From contig NZ_JAJFZN010000002.1 of the NCBI RefSeq assembly GCF_020731145.1, positions 496,001 to 560,000 on the forward strand: 64,000 nt of DNA, given 5' to 3'. The translations under genes were made by a program, and so were the position numbers. The notes under the pieces are model-generated. The model was not told the origin of the DNA. It worked only from the letters and a program-made list of their open reading frames with translations, and did no database searches. This DNA comes from Sneathiella sp. HT1-7 (GTDB lineage Bacteria; Pseudomonadota; Alphaproteobacteria; Sneathiellales; Sneathiellaceae). Shown here piece by piece: positions 53,032-62,428 of this stretch. The stretch's first letter is position 1. Every line of letters begins with the position of its first letter.

Positions 53032-54153
53032 CTATTCGACGATTGAAACCCTGTTTCCGAAATGGCGTTCTATTCTGCCTGCCAGTTCCAGTTCAAGTAA
53101 AATCGTTAAAATCGTTGCAGGGGAGTGTCCGGTGAGGCGGATCAGTTCATCGATTTCGACCGGCGTCGGGCTGAGATAAGAGAGAATATCCGGGCGTAGC
53201 CGATCAAGTTCCTGTTCCGCTGGCTGTACAGGATCGAGGAATGGTAGAAGCGGTTGGTCCGGTTCTTTCAAGGGGCGCTGGCGAATGCTCTGCAACGCAT
53301 CGATGATATCTGTTGCCTCTTCAATCAGCATAGCACCGTTCCGGATAAGGTTGTTTGTTCCTTTTGCACGCGGATCCATGGGGGAACCCGGCACAGCAAA
53401 CACCTCGCGCCCCTGTTCCAGAGCCATGCGCGCGGTAATGAGTGAGCCAGAGCGGGGAGACGCCTCCATTACCAGTACCCCAAGTGCAAGGCCGGAAATA
53501 ATCCGGTTGCGGCGGGGAAAATGACGTGCTTGCGGGACGATGCCCATGGGCTGCTCCGCGATGACGCAGCCGCGTTCGTATATTTCCTCCTGCAGGGCCT
53601 TGTTCTCGCGCGGATACGGATAATCGAGGCCGCCACCGACCACGGCGATGGTTCCGCCCTCCAGTGAAGCCTTATGCGCCGCCGTATCGATGCCGCGCGC
53701 AAGGCCAGACGCGATAATGATATTCGCCTCGGATACGCCACTAGCGATCTGTCCAGTCAGGCGCAGCGCGACAGCGGAAGAGTTGCGGGCGCCGACAACG
53801 GCCAGAATGTCCCTATTTAACAAATGGGCATGGCCGCGAATGGAAATGACGGGCGGCGGATCGGCAATCATACGCAGGGAATGCGGATAATCAGGTTCGC
53901 ATGCGGCGATCATTTGCCCGCCAAAGGTCAAAACGGCGTCCATCTCCCGCGCGGCTTCCCCGGCTGGGCAGACGCGGATCGGTTTTTTGCGACCCCCTTT
54001 TCGCGCGAGATCGGGGAGAGCCTCAAGTGCTTTTGACGCACTGCCGAAACGACCCAGCAACTGAAAAAAGGTGATTGGGCCTACATTCTCGGACCGGATA
54101 AGGCGAAGCCAGGCCAGTCTTTCTTCTGCTGACAGTTCTGTTTGCTGTTCCAT
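53032..54153 (-). CDS. dprA: DNA-processing protein DprA
   Basis: A 373-residue DprA/Smf, which loads RecA onto incoming single-stranded DNA during transformation. The Rossmann core opens ILAVVGARNSSAVALR near 115, holds ASGLARGIDTAAHKAS near 148-163 and GSLITARMALEQGREVFAVPGSP near 230-252 (in part); a C-terminal winged-helix segment ends the protein. The chosen start is ATG 54153; the frame goes on for 8 codons upstream. Whether this organism is competent is unknown. Confidence 0.95.
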   Translation of the reverse strand: MEQQTELSAEERLAWLRLIRSENVGPITFFQLLGRFGSASKALEALPDLARKGGRKKPIRVCPAGEAAREMDAVLTFGGQMIAACEPDYPHSLRMIADPPPVISIRGHAHLLNRDILAVVGARNSSAVALRLTGQIASGVSEANIIIASGLARGIDTAAHKASLEGGTIAVVGGGLDYPYPRENKALQEEIYERGCVIAEQPMGIVPQARHFPRRNRIISGLALGVLVMEASPRSGSLITARMALEQGREVFAVPGSPMDPRAKGTNNLIRNGAMLIEEATDIIDALQSIRQRPLKEPDQPLLPFLDPVQPAEQELDRLRPDILSYLSPTPVEIDELIRLTGHSPATILTILLELELAGRIERHFGNRVSIVE

Positions 54154-54226
54154 TTTTGGAAGATGACAGAAGAACAATTATCGCGTCAATTGAATTTTTC
54201 CACGACATATGCGCGTTATATATTGC

Positions 54227-54877
54227 CTAGGTCTTGTCATCGTCAGTCTCTATGTCGCGAAACTGCGGCGACATGTTGAAAAGGTTTTTAAACGACAAGG
54301 CGTCCGATTTTCTTTCTTCAATTGGTGGTGGATTGGCGGAAACAGACCCTATCGATGGCTCTGCTGCGGGAATGATCAGGGGATCAGGCGCCGCTTCCAA
54401 TCGTTCCATCATATTCTCGAATTTTTCGATTTCCGCCAGAACTTTCATTTCTTTCGCCACGTTGTTGTCCTGCAGTTTCTGTCGTTGAACTGGGGATTTC
54501 ATCATAACGTCGGGCGATCTCTTATTGGATTGGGTCTGCATGGTAGTCCGGGGATTTCGCTTGATCATCTGTCGCCGCCTCAGCTTGCGGGGGTGGCGGT
54601 CATCCTGCCATAGCTCGCGTCGTTTTGCCTTTGGGTCGGGGGCCCTAAAACTGCGCGTGTCTGGTTCTTCGATGGTCGGCGATGGTGCTTCTTGCTGATC
54701 ATCCAGAACCGTTTTATGAAGGATGACAAATTTATTCTGAAAAAAGCTGTGACGCTCGGCGATGTCGGCTTTATGGCGCGTGACATGCGCCGTAAAAGCA
54801 TTCCCTGCCGCGTCCTGCAATTGTTGCAGGCGGAGGACGTTGGCATCCTCAATAAACTGCGTGGCACCCGATTCCAT
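54227..54877 (-). CDS. Charged, mostly disordered hypothetical protein
   Basis: A 216-residue frame on the same strand as plsY and dprA. Its first part reads as protein (MESGATQFIEDANVLRLQQLQDAAGN...), with a helical, Gln/Leu-rich start; from about 90 on it is rich in Lys, Arg, Pro, Asp and Glu and has no recognised domain. The end DIETDDDKT is acidic. The opposite-strand frames overlap it but look unlikely. I cannot name a family, and it may be a poorly conserved or even a spurious call. Confidence 0.55.
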   Translation of the reverse strand: MESGATQFIEDANVLRLQQLQDAAGNAFTAHVTRHKADIAERHSFFQNKFVILHKTVLDDQQEAPSPTIEEPDTRSFRAPDPKAKRRELWQDDRHPRKLRRRQMIKRNPRTTMQTQSNKRSPDVMMKSPVQRQKLQDNNVAKEMKVLAEIEKFENMMERLEAAPDPLIIPAAEPSIGSVSANPPPIEERKSDALSFKNLFNMSPQFRDIETDDDKT

Positions 54878-54952
54878 CGGCTTGTCCTTGATCTCTCAGG
54901 CGTTAATATTCTCTTTTAAATAAGTATAAAGAAAATATAGTTCAACCGATGA

Positions 54953-55606
54953 TCAGGATTTCTTTTTGCCGATATGGGGCTCTTCACCTTTCATTATGCG
55001 ACCGATATTTTCCCGGTGACGGAGAAATATCAGCAAGGCCATTAGCGCGGAGAACTCAATCCGTTGGGTGTCTCCATAAAACGTACCGCCAAGCGGAGAG
55101 AGATCTTGTAGGATATAGATGTAAAGCGGGGCGAGCGCGGCTGCGACCAGCGCCGACAGCGACGAAATCCGGAAAATCAGCGCGGTCACCAGCCAGGTGA
55201 GCGCAACGGCCAATCCGGCGGGCCAGCTTATCGCCAGCATCACACCGATAAAAGTCGCGACACCCTTGCCACCCTTGAATTTCAGCCAGATTGGGTAGAG
55301 GTGGCCGAGAAAAGCTCCACCGCCCGCGAGCACTGCATAATCCTGCGTGAAGAATGTATTGGCGAGAATGACGACAAGAGCCCCTTTGCCACCGTCAAGC
55401 AACAAGGTGGCAAGCGCGAGGCCCTTGTTGCCAGTGCGCAGAACATTTGTCGCACCGATATTGCCAGAGCCAATTTTCCGCACATCTCCAAGCCCGGCCA
55501 TTTTTGTGAGCACCAGCCCGAAGGGGATGGAGCCAATCAAATAGCCGATGACGGCGGCGGCATAAAAGGGCCAAGTATAGCTGAAATCGCCTAAAGGATC
55601 AGGCAT
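54953..55606 (-). CDS. plsY: Glycerol-3-phosphate acyltransferase PlsY
   Basis: A 217-residue inner-membrane protein with about seven segments that acylates glycerol-3-phosphate from acyl-phosphate, the first step of phospholipid synthesis. The hallmark GSGNIGATNVLR is near 46-57; IGSIPFGLVLT near 22 and FKGGKGVATFIG near 108-119 are the other two PlsY motifs. Nine bases downstream of the dihydroorotase-like gene. Confidence 0.96.
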   Translation of the reverse strand: MPDPLGDFSYTWPFYAAAVIGYLIGSIPFGLVLTKMAGLGDVRKIGSGNIGATNVLRTGNKGLALATLLLDGGKGALVVILANTFFTQDYAVLAGGGAFLGHLYPIWLKFKGGKGVATFIGVMLAISWPAGLAVALTWLVTALIFRISSLSALVAAALAPLYIYILQDLSPLGGTFYGDTQRIEFSALMALLIFLRHRENIGRIMKGEEPHIGKKKS

Positions 55607-55615
55607 TCGGGCCTC

Positions 55616-56908
55616 CTACAGCTCAAAAACGGCTTTGCCGCGAACAAAGGTTTTAAGGACGCGGCCTTGCAACAGATGGCCATCGAACGCGGTGTTTTTC
55701 GATTTGGAGAGCAGGGCGTCGCCATCCACCTGCCAGGGTTTTTCCGTGTCGAAAAGGAAAAGATCCGCGTCGGCGCCTTTTCTGATCGCCCCGGCCTCCA
55801 GCCCGAGCAGCTTTGCAGGTGCGACTGTCATGGTATGGAGCAGACGGAGGAGGTCAACATCGCCGTTGTGATAGAGCCGCAGGCTGACCGGCAGCATGGT
55901 CTCCAGTCCGATCACGCCGGGCTTGGCCTGTGCAAATGGCACACGTTTGCTGTCCGCGCTTTGCGGCAGATGCTGGGATGAGATAATATCGATGGTGCCG
56001 TCCTTGATCCCCTCGATCACGGCGAGGCGTTCCTCCTCCTCACGAAGAGGCGGGGAGACGCGGGCGAAGGTACGGTACTCGCCAAGTTCCAGATCATTGA
56101 GCGCGTGATAATGAGGTGCGGTGCCGGCCGTGACATTGAGGCCGTCATTCTTCGCCCGGCGCATAGTGTCGAGGGCATCGCCTGTGCTTAAATGCGCGGC
56201 GTGCCATCGCGCACCGGTCATTTTGACCAGCCGGATATCACGTTCCACCAAAATGGCTTCGGCGCAGGTGGGTACGGATTTGAGACCCATGAAAGTGGCC
56301 GTGCGTCCACCGGTTATCACGCCGCCCGCCGCAAGTGCGGGGTCCTCCGCATGGACAATGATGGGCAGGTCGAACATGGTGGAATAGGCAAGCGCCCGGC
56401 GCATCAGGTTAATATTCTGAATGGCGAACTGGCCATCACTGACGGCGACGACACCTGCCTCGGAGAGAAGGCCCATCTCGGCCATTTCCTCGCCGAGCAG
56501 GCCTTTCGTCAGCGCGCCGGTAATACATACCTTGACCGCACAGGAGTTTTTCGCGCGTCGCTGCACCATTTCAACCAGTGCCGGATCATCGATGACCGGT
56601 TCAGTGGCAGGAAAGGCATTGATGGTGGTCACCCCGCCCGCGGCGGCGGCCATCCCGGCGGTCGCCATGGTTTCGCGGTGTTCCTTGCCGGGCTCGCACA
56701 GATAGGCATGAGCGTCGACAAGGCCGGGGGCAAGGCAGTAGCCGTTGCAATCCTCTATTTTTGCGCCGTCGGGCAACGTGTCTTTGGTGATTTGCGTGCC
56801 CCAGTCGAGAATTTTCCCCTTTTCAATCAGGACTCCGCCTTGGGTGTCCGAGTTTGTTGCCGGGTCCAGCAGGCGGGCATTGATAAGGGCACGGATCGGT
56901 TTGCTCAT
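55616..56908 (-). CDS. Dihydroorotase-like protein, catalytic residues missing
   Basis: A 430-residue protein of the class I dihydroorotase/amidohydrolase family, gene order next to pyrB. Its metal motif is [10 protein letters not shown] near 61-70, where active enzymes have D-x-H-x-H-L-R-E-P-G: the second His is Tyr and the Arg is Cys. The last metal/catalytic Asp block, normally T-D-H-A-P-H, reads SSQHLPQ near 313-319, so Asp is Gln. Conserved structural parts ([33 protein letters not shown]) remain. I infer a noncatalytic PyrC-like subunit (as PyrC' in Pseudomonas, which holds PyrB together). It overlaps pyrB by four bases. Confidence 0.85.
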   Translation of the reverse strand: MSKPIRALINARLLDPATNSDTQGGVLIEKGKILDWGTQITKDTLPDGAKIEDCNGYCLAPGLVDAHAYLCEPGKEHRETMATAGMAAAAGGVTTINAFPATEPVIDDPALVEMVQRRAKNSCAVKVCITGALTKGLLGEEMAEMGLLSEAGVVAVSDGQFAIQNINLMRRALAYSTMFDLPIIVHAEDPALAAGGVITGGRTATFMGLKSVPTCAEAILVERDIRLVKMTGARWHAAHLSTGDALDTMRRAKNDGLNVTAGTAPHYHALNDLELGEYRTFARVSPPLREEEERLAVIEGIKDGTIDIISSQHLPQSADSKRVPFAQAKPGVIGLETMLPVSLRLYHNGDVDLLRLLHTMTVAPAKLLGLEAGAIRKGADADLFLFDTEKPWQVDGDALLSKSKNTAFDGHLLQGRVLKTFVRGKAVFEL

Positions 56909-57852
56909 TCCACTATCTCCCGCGATAGAAGGTCAAGGCAAGCCATGCGCACGGCGACCCCCATTTCCACCTGTTCCGATATGGCACTGATGTTCAGATC
57001 ATCGGCAATCTCGGAGTCAATCTCGACGCCCCGGTTCATCGGCCCCGGATGCATGATCAAAGCGTCCTTCTTGGCGACGGATAGCTTTTCCTTATTCAAG
57101 CCAAAGAAATGGAAATATTCGCGGATCGACGGCACGAAGGAGCCTTGCATCCGTTCGGTCTGCAATCGCAGCATCATGACAATATCGGCGTCCTTCAGCC
57201 CTTCGGACATTTTGTTATAAACCTCCACACCCATCTTCGCGGCGTTGGACGGGATCAGGGTGGTCGGCCCGACGATCCGCACCCGCGCGCCCATGATGTT
57301 CAAAAGCGCAATGTTGGAACGGGCGACGCGGCTATGCTGGATATCGCCGCAGATGGCAACAATCAGCCCTTCCAGTCGGCCTTTGCGGCGCCGGATAGTA
57401 AGCGCATCAAGGAGCGCCTGTGTCGGATGTTCATGACTGCCATCACCGCCGTTGATGACGGCGCAATCAACTTTCTGGGCGAGGAGATGCGGCGCGCCCG
57501 AATCACCATGGCGGATCACCAGCACATCTGGGTGCATGGCGTTTAGCGTCATCGCCGTGTCGATCAGGGTTTCGCCTTTTTTCACCGAGCTCGATCCGAC
57601 CGACATATTGATGACATCCGCACCGAGGCGCTTGCCCGCCAGCTCGAACGAGGTTCGGGTCCGAGTGGAGTTTTCAAAGAAGAGGTTGATCTGGGTCTTG
57701 CCGCGCAGGAGATCACGCTTTTTATCTGGCGTGCGGGCGATCTCTGCGTAATGTTCGGCCAAAGAAAGGATTTGATTGATATCGGTTGCATTCAGCCGTG
57801 CGATATCAAGGAGATGCCGATGGGCAAATCGTATGGGATCTGAGTTTGTCAT
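56905..57852 (-). CDS. pyrB: Aspartate carbamoyltransferase catalytic chain
   Basis: A 315-residue ATCase, joining carbamoyl phosphate and aspartate. Carbamoyl-phosphate site [12 protein letters not shown] near 60-71, second site [12 protein letters not shown] near 138-149, and the aspartate site [11 protein letters not shown] near 224-234. The start is ATG 57852; an upstream in-frame start is less likely. The ATGA overlap with the dihydroorotase-like gene couples the two; no pyrI regulatory chain is near. Confidence 0.96.
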   Translation of the reverse strand: MTNSDPIRFAHRHLLDIARLNATDINQILSLAEHYAEIARTPDKKRDLLRGKTQINLFFENSTRTRTSFELAGKRLGADVINMSVGSSSVKKGETLIDTAMTLNAMHPDVLVIRHGDSGAPHLLAQKVDCAVINGGDGSHEHPTQALLDALTIRRRKGRLEGLIVAICGDIQHSRVARSNIALLNIMGARVRIVGPTTLIPSNAAKMGVEVYNKMSEGLKDADIVMMLRLQTERMQGSFVPSIREYFHFFGLNKEKLSVAKKDALIMHPGPMNRGVEIDSEIADDLNISAISEQVEMGVAVRMACLDLLSREIVE

Positions 57853-57908
57853 TAAAAGCCAACTGTATAGCGGCCTTCCCAAAAAGCGACAAGCGCAAGT
57901 TGATTTTT

Positions 57909-58367
57909 TTATCTCATCGCATCGAGCGCGCCCTGAAGGATAAAGGCGGCGGCCATTTTATCGACCGCTTTTGCCCGTTTCTGGCGGGATGCGTCGGCGT
58001 CAATCATGCTGCGGGTGACGGCGACGGTGGACAGGCGCTCATCCCAGAAACACATGGGCAGGTCGAAATATTCCTCAAGATTTTTCTGAAACTGGCGAAT
58101 CGACTGGCAGCGCGGCCCCTCGCTTCCGTCCATATTGACTGGTAGACCAATGACGAAACCGCCGATGGACCATTTCTCGATAATTTTGCGGATTTCTTCC
58201 GCATCCACCTTGAACTTTGTCCGCTTGATTGTCATAAGAGGCGTGCCTATTTTCAAGGCGGGGTCGGAAATGGCCAGACCGATGGTTTTCGTGCCGGGGT
58301 CCATGCCGAGTAGCCGCTTGTCGATGGGCAACAGATGTTTCAAATGGGTGGGGTTGTCGAGAAGCAT
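57909..58367 (-). CDS. ruvX: RuvX/YqgF Holliday junction resolvase-like protein
   Basis: A 152-residue RNase-H-fold protein. [17 protein letters not shown] near 18-34 holds the first catalytic Asp, [21 protein letters not shown] near 68-88 (in part) the YqgF signature, and [12 protein letters not shown] near 105-116 the later acidic site. It has a role in rRNA processing (pre-16S) or resolution. It is divergent from gatC. Confidence 0.93.
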   Translation of the reverse strand: MLLDNPTHLKHLLPIDKRLLGMDPGTKTIGLAISDPALKIGTPLMTIKRTKFKVDAEEIRKIIEKWSIGGFVIGLPVNMDGSEGPRCQSIRQFQKNLEEYFDLPMCFWDERLSTVAVTRSMIDADASRQKRAKAVDKMAAAFILQGALDAMR

Positions 58368-58471
58368 TGGTTACGCTAATTTGCAGCCAATGTCGGCTTG
58401 GCGTTCGTTTTAAGTTGGAAACAGTCCGGGCCGACCCTCCGGATAGCTTCTTTTATAGCAAAGGGTGACAG

Positions 58472-58759
58472 ATGTCGCTTGATAAAGCCACTGTGGCTAA
58501 AGTAGCCAACCTGGCCCGCATCAAGATCGAGGAAAAAGACCTCGAACCGATGGCGGCCGAACTGAATAATATCCTGGGCTGGGTTGAACAGCTTGGCGAG
58601 GTGAATACCGATAATGTGGAGCCGATGACCTCGGTTGCCGAGATGAGTCTGCGCTGGCGCGCCGATGAGGTAACCGACGGCGGTTATGCTGAGGATGTCG
58701 TCGCGAACGCGCCGAGCAGTGAAGACGGGTATTTCGCCGTACCGAAAGTGATCGAATAA
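58472..58759 (+). CDS. gatC: Asp-tRNA(Asn)/Glu-tRNA(Gln) amidotransferase subunit C
   Basis: A 95-residue GatC, the small scaffold that holds GatA and Gat[17 protein letters not shown] near 10-25 and [11 protein letters not shown] near 32-42 are typical; the end has the D-x-V-x-A-N-AP-S-x(2)-G-Y-F-x-V-P-K-V-I pattern. It overlaps gatA by one base. First gene of the gatCAB operon, which makes Gln-tRNA(Gln) and Asn-tRNA(Asn) by transamidation. Confidence 0.96.
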   Translation: MSLDKATVAKVANLARIKIEEKDLEPMAAELNNILGWVEQLGEVNTDNVEPMTSVAEMSLRWRADEVTDGGYAEDVVANAPSSEDGYFAVPKVIE

Positions 58760-60237
58760 TGAGTGATCTGACAAAACTGACAATCGCAGAGGCGTTAGGC
58801 GGCCTTGAGAAAGGCGACTTTTCCTCGCGTGAGTTGACAGCTGCCCATATCACGGCGATGACGGCCTCCAAACCGCTGAACGCCTTTATCACCGAAACGC
58901 CGGAGCAGGCGGTCGATGCCGCAACCGCGTCGGATGCACGCCGCGCGAAAGGGGAGGCGGGCAAGCTTGAGGGTATTCCAATCGCCATCAAGGACCTCTT
59001 TTGCACCAAGGGCGTGCTGACCACAGCAGCCTCCCATATTCTCGATGGGTTCACGCCACATTATGAAAGTACCGTCACGGCCAATCTCTGGGATGCGGGT
59101 GCGGTGATGCTCGGCAAGGTCAATCTTGACGAATTCGCCATGGGCTCCTCCAACGAGACCAGCTATTACGGCAATGTAGTCAATCCTTGGCGGCGCGACG
59201 GCGACGATAGTGCGCTTGTGCCGGGCGGTTCGTCCGGTGGTTCGGCCAGTGCGGTTGCCTCATTCAGCGCCATGGGCGCAACGGGAACGGATACCGGCGG
59301 ATCGATCCGCCAGCCTGCGGCCTTCACCGGGATTGTCGGCATGAAGCCAACCTACGGGCGTTGCTCCCGTTGGGGCGTGGTAGCCTTTGCCTCCAGTCTC
59401 GATCAGCCGGGACCTATGGCCCGCAGCGTGCGCGATACAGCGATCATGCTGGAGGCCATGGCCGGGTTCGATGCGAAAGACAGCACAAGTGTGAATATGT
59501 CAGTGCCGAATTTCGAGGACGCTATGACCGGCGATATCAAGGGTCTCAAAATCGGTATCCCGAAGGAATACCGCATTGACGGCTTGAGTGATGAAATTGA
59601 CGCGCTCTGGCAGCAGGGCATCGACTGGCTGAAAGATGCCGGGGCGGAGATTGTCGATATCAGTTTGCCACATACAAAGTACGCACTCCCGGCTTATTAC
59701 ATTATCGCACCGGCGGAGGCGTCCTCCAACCTCGCGCGTTATGACGGCGTGCGCTTCGGCCTCCGGGTTGAGGGGGAAGACCTCAACGACATGTATGCCA
59801 GCACCCGCGCCGAAGGCTTCGGCGCGGAAGTGAAGCGCCGCCTGCTGATTGGCACCTATGCGCTGTCCGCCGGTTATTATGATGCCTATTACCTGAAAGC
59901 GCAGAAAGTCCGCGCCCGCATCGCCGAGGATTTCAAGCAGGCATATCTCAATGTCGATGCAATCCTCACCCCGACGGCGCCCTCGGCCGCCTTTGGCTTC
60001 GGCGAGAAGGGGGATGACCCGCTCGAGATGTATCTCAATGACGTCTTTACCGTTCCGGCGAGCCTTGCCGGTCTTCCCGGCATTTCGGTTCCGGCAGGTC
60101 TTTCCAAGGAAGGTCTTCCGCTTGGCCTGCAACTGTTGGGCAAACCGTTCGATGAGGAAACTGTCTTCCGCGTGGGCGGCGTTCTCGAAGAGGCCGCCGG
60201 CTTTACCGCCACACCGACCGACTGGTGGAGGGGATAA
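58759..60237 (+). CDS. gatA: Amidotransferase subunit A
   Basis: A 492-residue amidase-signature enzyme, releasing ammonia from glutamine for the GatCAB complex. The catalytic Lys-Ser-Ser triad is in [13 protein letters not shown] near 74, [13 protein letters not shown] near 153-165, and [16 protein letters not shown] near 174. Full length. Three bases separate its stop from the gatB ATG; GGAGG inside its end serves gatB. Confidence 0.97.
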   Translation: MSDLTKLTIAEALGGLEKGDFSSRELTAAHITAMTASKPLNAFITETPEQAVDAATASDARRAKGEAGKLEGIPIAIKDLFCTKGVLTTAASHILDGFTPHYESTVTANLWDAGAVMLGKVNLDEFAMGSSNETSYYGNVVNPWRRDGDDSALVPGGSSGGSASAVASFSAMGATGTDTGGSIRQPAAFTGIVGMKPTYGRCSRWGVVAFASSLDQPGPMARSVRDTAIMLEAMAGFDAKDSTSVNMSVPNFEDAMTGDIKGLKIGIPKEYRIDGLSDEIDALWQQGIDWLKDAGAEIVDISLPHTKYALPAYYIIAPAEASSNLARYDGVRFGLRVEGEDLNDMYASTRAEGFGAEVKRRLLIGTYALSAGYYDAYYLKAQKVRARIAEDFKQAYLNVDAILTPTAPSAAFGFGEKGDDPLEMYLNDVFTVPASLAGLPGISVPAGLSKEGLPLGLQLLGKPFDEETVFRVGGVLEEAAGFTATPTDWWRG

Positions 60238-60239
60238 CG

Positions 60240-61694
60240 ATGGGTATGATTATTCAGGGTGCCACCGGAGATTGGGAGGTCGTGATCGGCCTTGAAATCC
60301 ATGCGCAGGTCACCAGCAAGTCGAAGCTTTTTTCGGGTGCATCCGCCGCCTATGGGGCAGAACCGAACAGCCAGGTTTCCTTCGTTGACGCGGCGATGCC
60401 GGGCATGCTTCCCGTGATCAACGAGATGGCGGTGGAGCAGGCGGTGCGCACGGGACTCGGGCTCAATGCCAAGATAAATAAATTTTCTGTCTTTGATCGG
60501 AAGAACTATTTTTACGCCGATCTGCCGCAGGGCTATCAGATTAGCCAGTTCTTGCAGCCGATCGTCGGAGAGGGAAAAATCCTCATCGACCTGAAGGACG
60601 GGGAGACACGGGAAATAGGGATTACCCGCCTGCATCTGGAGCAGGACGCGGGCAAAAGCCTGCATGACCAGCACCCGAGCCAAACGTTCGTCGATCTTAA
60701 CCGTTCCGGCGTGCCGTTGATGGAAATTGTGTCCGAGCCAGATATGCGTTCGCCCGAGGAAGCGGCGGCCTATGTGAAGAAAATACGCAGTATCGTGCGT
60801 TATCTTGGGACATGTGATGGCAATATGGACGAGGGCTCCATGCGCGCCGACGTCAATGTGTCCGTGCGCAAACCGGGTGATGAGTTTGGTACGCGCTGCG
60901 AGATGAAGAATATCAACTCCGTCCGTTTCATGCAGCAGGCGATCATCTATGAAGCCAACCGCCAGGTTGATATTATCGAGGCGGGCGGCACGGTCGATCA
61001 GGAAACTCGGCTCTACGATCCGGACAAGGGCGAGACCCGGTCCATGCGCTCCAAGGAAGAGGCGCATGACTACCGTTATTTCCCGGATCCGGACTTGCTG
61101 CCGCTTGAATTCGACGGTGCGTTTATCGAGCGCATTCGCGAAACCCTGCCGGAATTACCCGATGATAAAAAGGCGCGCTTTATCAGTGAACTTAGCCTTT
61201 CCGCTTATGACGCGGGCGTGCTGGTTACGGAAAAAGAAGTCGCCGATTATTTCGAGGCGGTGGCCGAGGGACGCGATGCCAAGCTCGCCGCCAACTGGGT
61301 GATCGGCGAGTTGTTCGGCAACCTCAACCGGACGGGGAAGGATCTTTCGGACAGCCCGGTCGAGGCGAAGGCGCTCGGTGAACTGATTGACCTGATTAAA
61401 GATGGGACGATCTCCAACCGTATCGCGAAGGAAGTCTTTGAGGAGATGTTCGATACCGGTAAGGCCGCGGCTGATATTGTCGAGGAAAAAGGCCTGAAAC
61501 AGGTTTCCGATACCGGCGCAATTGAAGCTGCGATTGATGAAGTGATTGCCGCTAACCCCGATAAACTTGCGGAATATCGCGGCGGCAAGGACAAGCTTTT
61601 CGGCTTCTTCATGGGGCAGGTGATGAAAGCGACGCAGGGCAAGGCGAACCCCGGCGTTGTCACCGAAATCCTGCGACCCAAACTCGACGGTTAG
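60240..61694 (+). CDS. gatB: Amidotransferase subunit B
   Basis: A 484-residue GatB, the tRNA-binding kinase/transamidase half of Gat[23 protein letters not shown] near 15-34 (in part), the [12 protein letters not shown] block near 133 and [21 protein letters not shown] near 153-173 (in part) are typical; a YqeY-like C-terminal domain covers about 330-484. ATG 60240 follows GGAGG at 60227-60231; ATG 60246 is an alternative. A terminator follows the stop. Confidence 0.97.
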   Translation: MGMIIQGATGDWEVVIGLEIHAQVTSKSKLFSGASAAYGAEPNSQVSFVDAAMPGMLPVINEMAVEQAVRTGLGLNAKINKFSVFDRKNYFYADLPQGYQISQFLQPIVGEGKILIDLKDGETREIGITRLHLEQDAGKSLHDQHPSQTFVDLNRSGVPLMEIVSEPDMRSPEEAAAYVKKIRSIVRYLGTCDGNMDEGSMRADVNVSVRKPGDEFGTRCEMKNINSVRFMQQAIIYEANRQVDIIEAGGTVDQETRLYDPDKGETRSMRSKEEAHDYRYFPDPDLLPLEFDGAFIERIRETLPELPDDKKARFISELSLSAYDAGVLVTEKEVADYFEAVAEGRDAKLAANWVIGELFGNLNRTGKDLSDSPVEAKALGELIDLIKDGTISNRIAKEVFEEMFDTGKAAADIVEEKGLKQVSDTGAIEAAIDEVIAANPDKLAEYRGGKDKLFGFFMGQVMKATQGKANPGVVTEILRPKLDG

Positions 61695-61714
61695 TTCGAC
61701 GAAATAGCAAAGAC

Positions 61715-61744
61715 AAAATGCGGTCGCGTGAGCAGCCGCATTTT
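61715..61744 (+). terminator. Terminator after gatB
   Basis: AAAATGCGG (61715-61723) pairs with CCGCATTTT (61736-61744), loop of 12 bases, then CTTTATCTT. A Rho-independent terminator 20 bases after the gatB stop; its minus-strand side could also end the micro-ORF transcript. Confidence 0.8.
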
Positions 61745-61751
61745 CTTTATC

Positions 61752-61868
61752 TTATGCGTAAGATTGCACCGCCCAGATCAACATTAACGCCGGGAAGGTC
61801 AAGACATAGGCGACTTCACGGAGGTTGGAGAGCCGTTTACTGCGGGCTTTGGTTTTGCGTGAAGACAT
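61752..61868 (-). CDS. 38-residue membrane peptide behind an FNR/FixK-type box
   Basis: A short frame on the minus strand: MSSRKTKARSKRLSNLREVA, then VLTFPALMLIWAVQSYA and stop. Residues 1-17 hold seven Lys/Arg; residues 20-36 form one membrane helix, so the protein would sit N-in. AAGGAT precedes its ATG by about seven bases. A perfect FNR/FixK dyad lies 72 bases upstream (61941-61954), and the gatB terminator gives its end. Size and shape resemble small oxidase- or transporter-associated peptides, but no family is recognised. Confidence 0.6.
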   Translation of the reverse strand: MSSRKTKARSKRLSNLREVAYVLTFPALMLIWAVQSYA

Positions 61869-61940
61869 GATTTATCCTTGAAATACATGAAGAAATTGAA
61901 CTTATGTGCGAGAAAATGTGGTTGTTTCGCATATGCAGCA

Positions 61941-61954
61941 TTGATTTAAATCAA
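61941..61954. promoter_or_regulatory. FNR/FixK-type box
   Basis: TTGATTTAAATCAA is a perfect 14-bp palindrome equal to the FNR/FixK/Anr consensus TTGAT-N4-ATCAA. It lies 72-86 bases before the micro-ORF ATG on the minus strand. With class II activation (centre at -41.5) transcription would start near 61906, leaving a 38-base leader. An oxygen-responsive promoter is inferred. Confidence 0.7.
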
Positions 61955-61957
61955 TGG

Positions 61958-61999
61958 CTTGCCGGATTTACTTCGCGAGCGCAACATTTTTCCGGCAAG
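61958..61999 (-). other. Hairpin between two minus-strand genes
   Basis: CTTGCCGGA (61958-61966) and TCCGGCAAG (61991-61999) are exact complements around 24 bases, just after the stop of the hypothetical gene (62003). No T tract, so a weak terminator or a processing/stability hairpin. Confidence 0.5.
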
Positions 62000-62002
62000 T
62001 CG

Positions 62003-62320
62003 CTAGATCAAGACAATTTCTAACCGGTAGGGTGAGTCCTTTGTGATCTGGATAATCTCTATGTCGTGATTTGTCGGCGTTGATTTACGGTAGGTAACGC
62101 CCCAGGCTGTCACGTCGATGCGGCAGATTAGTCCGTCATATTTCAATGCGACCTGATAGCCAGACGATGGCCCGCGGCACCGGCAGCGGTGATATTTGAA
62201 CGGGGTGAGAATTTCCGGCGGGGGAGACAGCCATTCCACGCTCTCGGTGTCCAGCTTTTGATAGTAGAGGTTTTTATCGTTGATAGTGCTGATCAGGGCG
62301 ATATGGGTTTCCAAGGGCAT
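62003..62320 (-). CDS. Hypothetical protein divergent from recO
   Basis: A 105-residue protein starting at ATG 62320, with an AAGGAAGGAAG ribosome site. It has no membrane segment; a Cys-Arg-Cys-Arg stretch (YHRCRCRGP near 44-52) and the beta-rich YQVALKYDGLICRIDVTAW may bind metal or RNA. No family recognised. A longer in-frame reading upstream overlaps recO and is rejected. Confidence 0.65.
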   Translation of the reverse strand: MPLETHIALISTINDKNLYYQKLDTESVEWLSPPPEILTPFKYHRCRCRGPSSGYQVALKYDGLICRIDVTAWGVTYRKSTPTNHDIEIIQITKDSPYRLEIVLI

Positions 62321-62428
62321 TCTTCCTTCCTTTTTTGTCCCCCTTGGGACGCATAGCCGCTCCGCCTTGTGAGAAAAAGGAGTGCGAATTCTGTTCGGAA
62401 TAACCGCATGATCTGGTAGGCTCATTAA

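Noticed and set aside
54209-54613. Plus-strand frame opposite the disordered hypothetical gene
   Set aside because: Trp/Phe/Arg-rich nonsense composition, no ribosome site, not aligned with the operon direction.
59889-61067. Minus-strand frame opposite gatA-gatB
   Set aside because: Shadow; both gat genes are beyond doubt.
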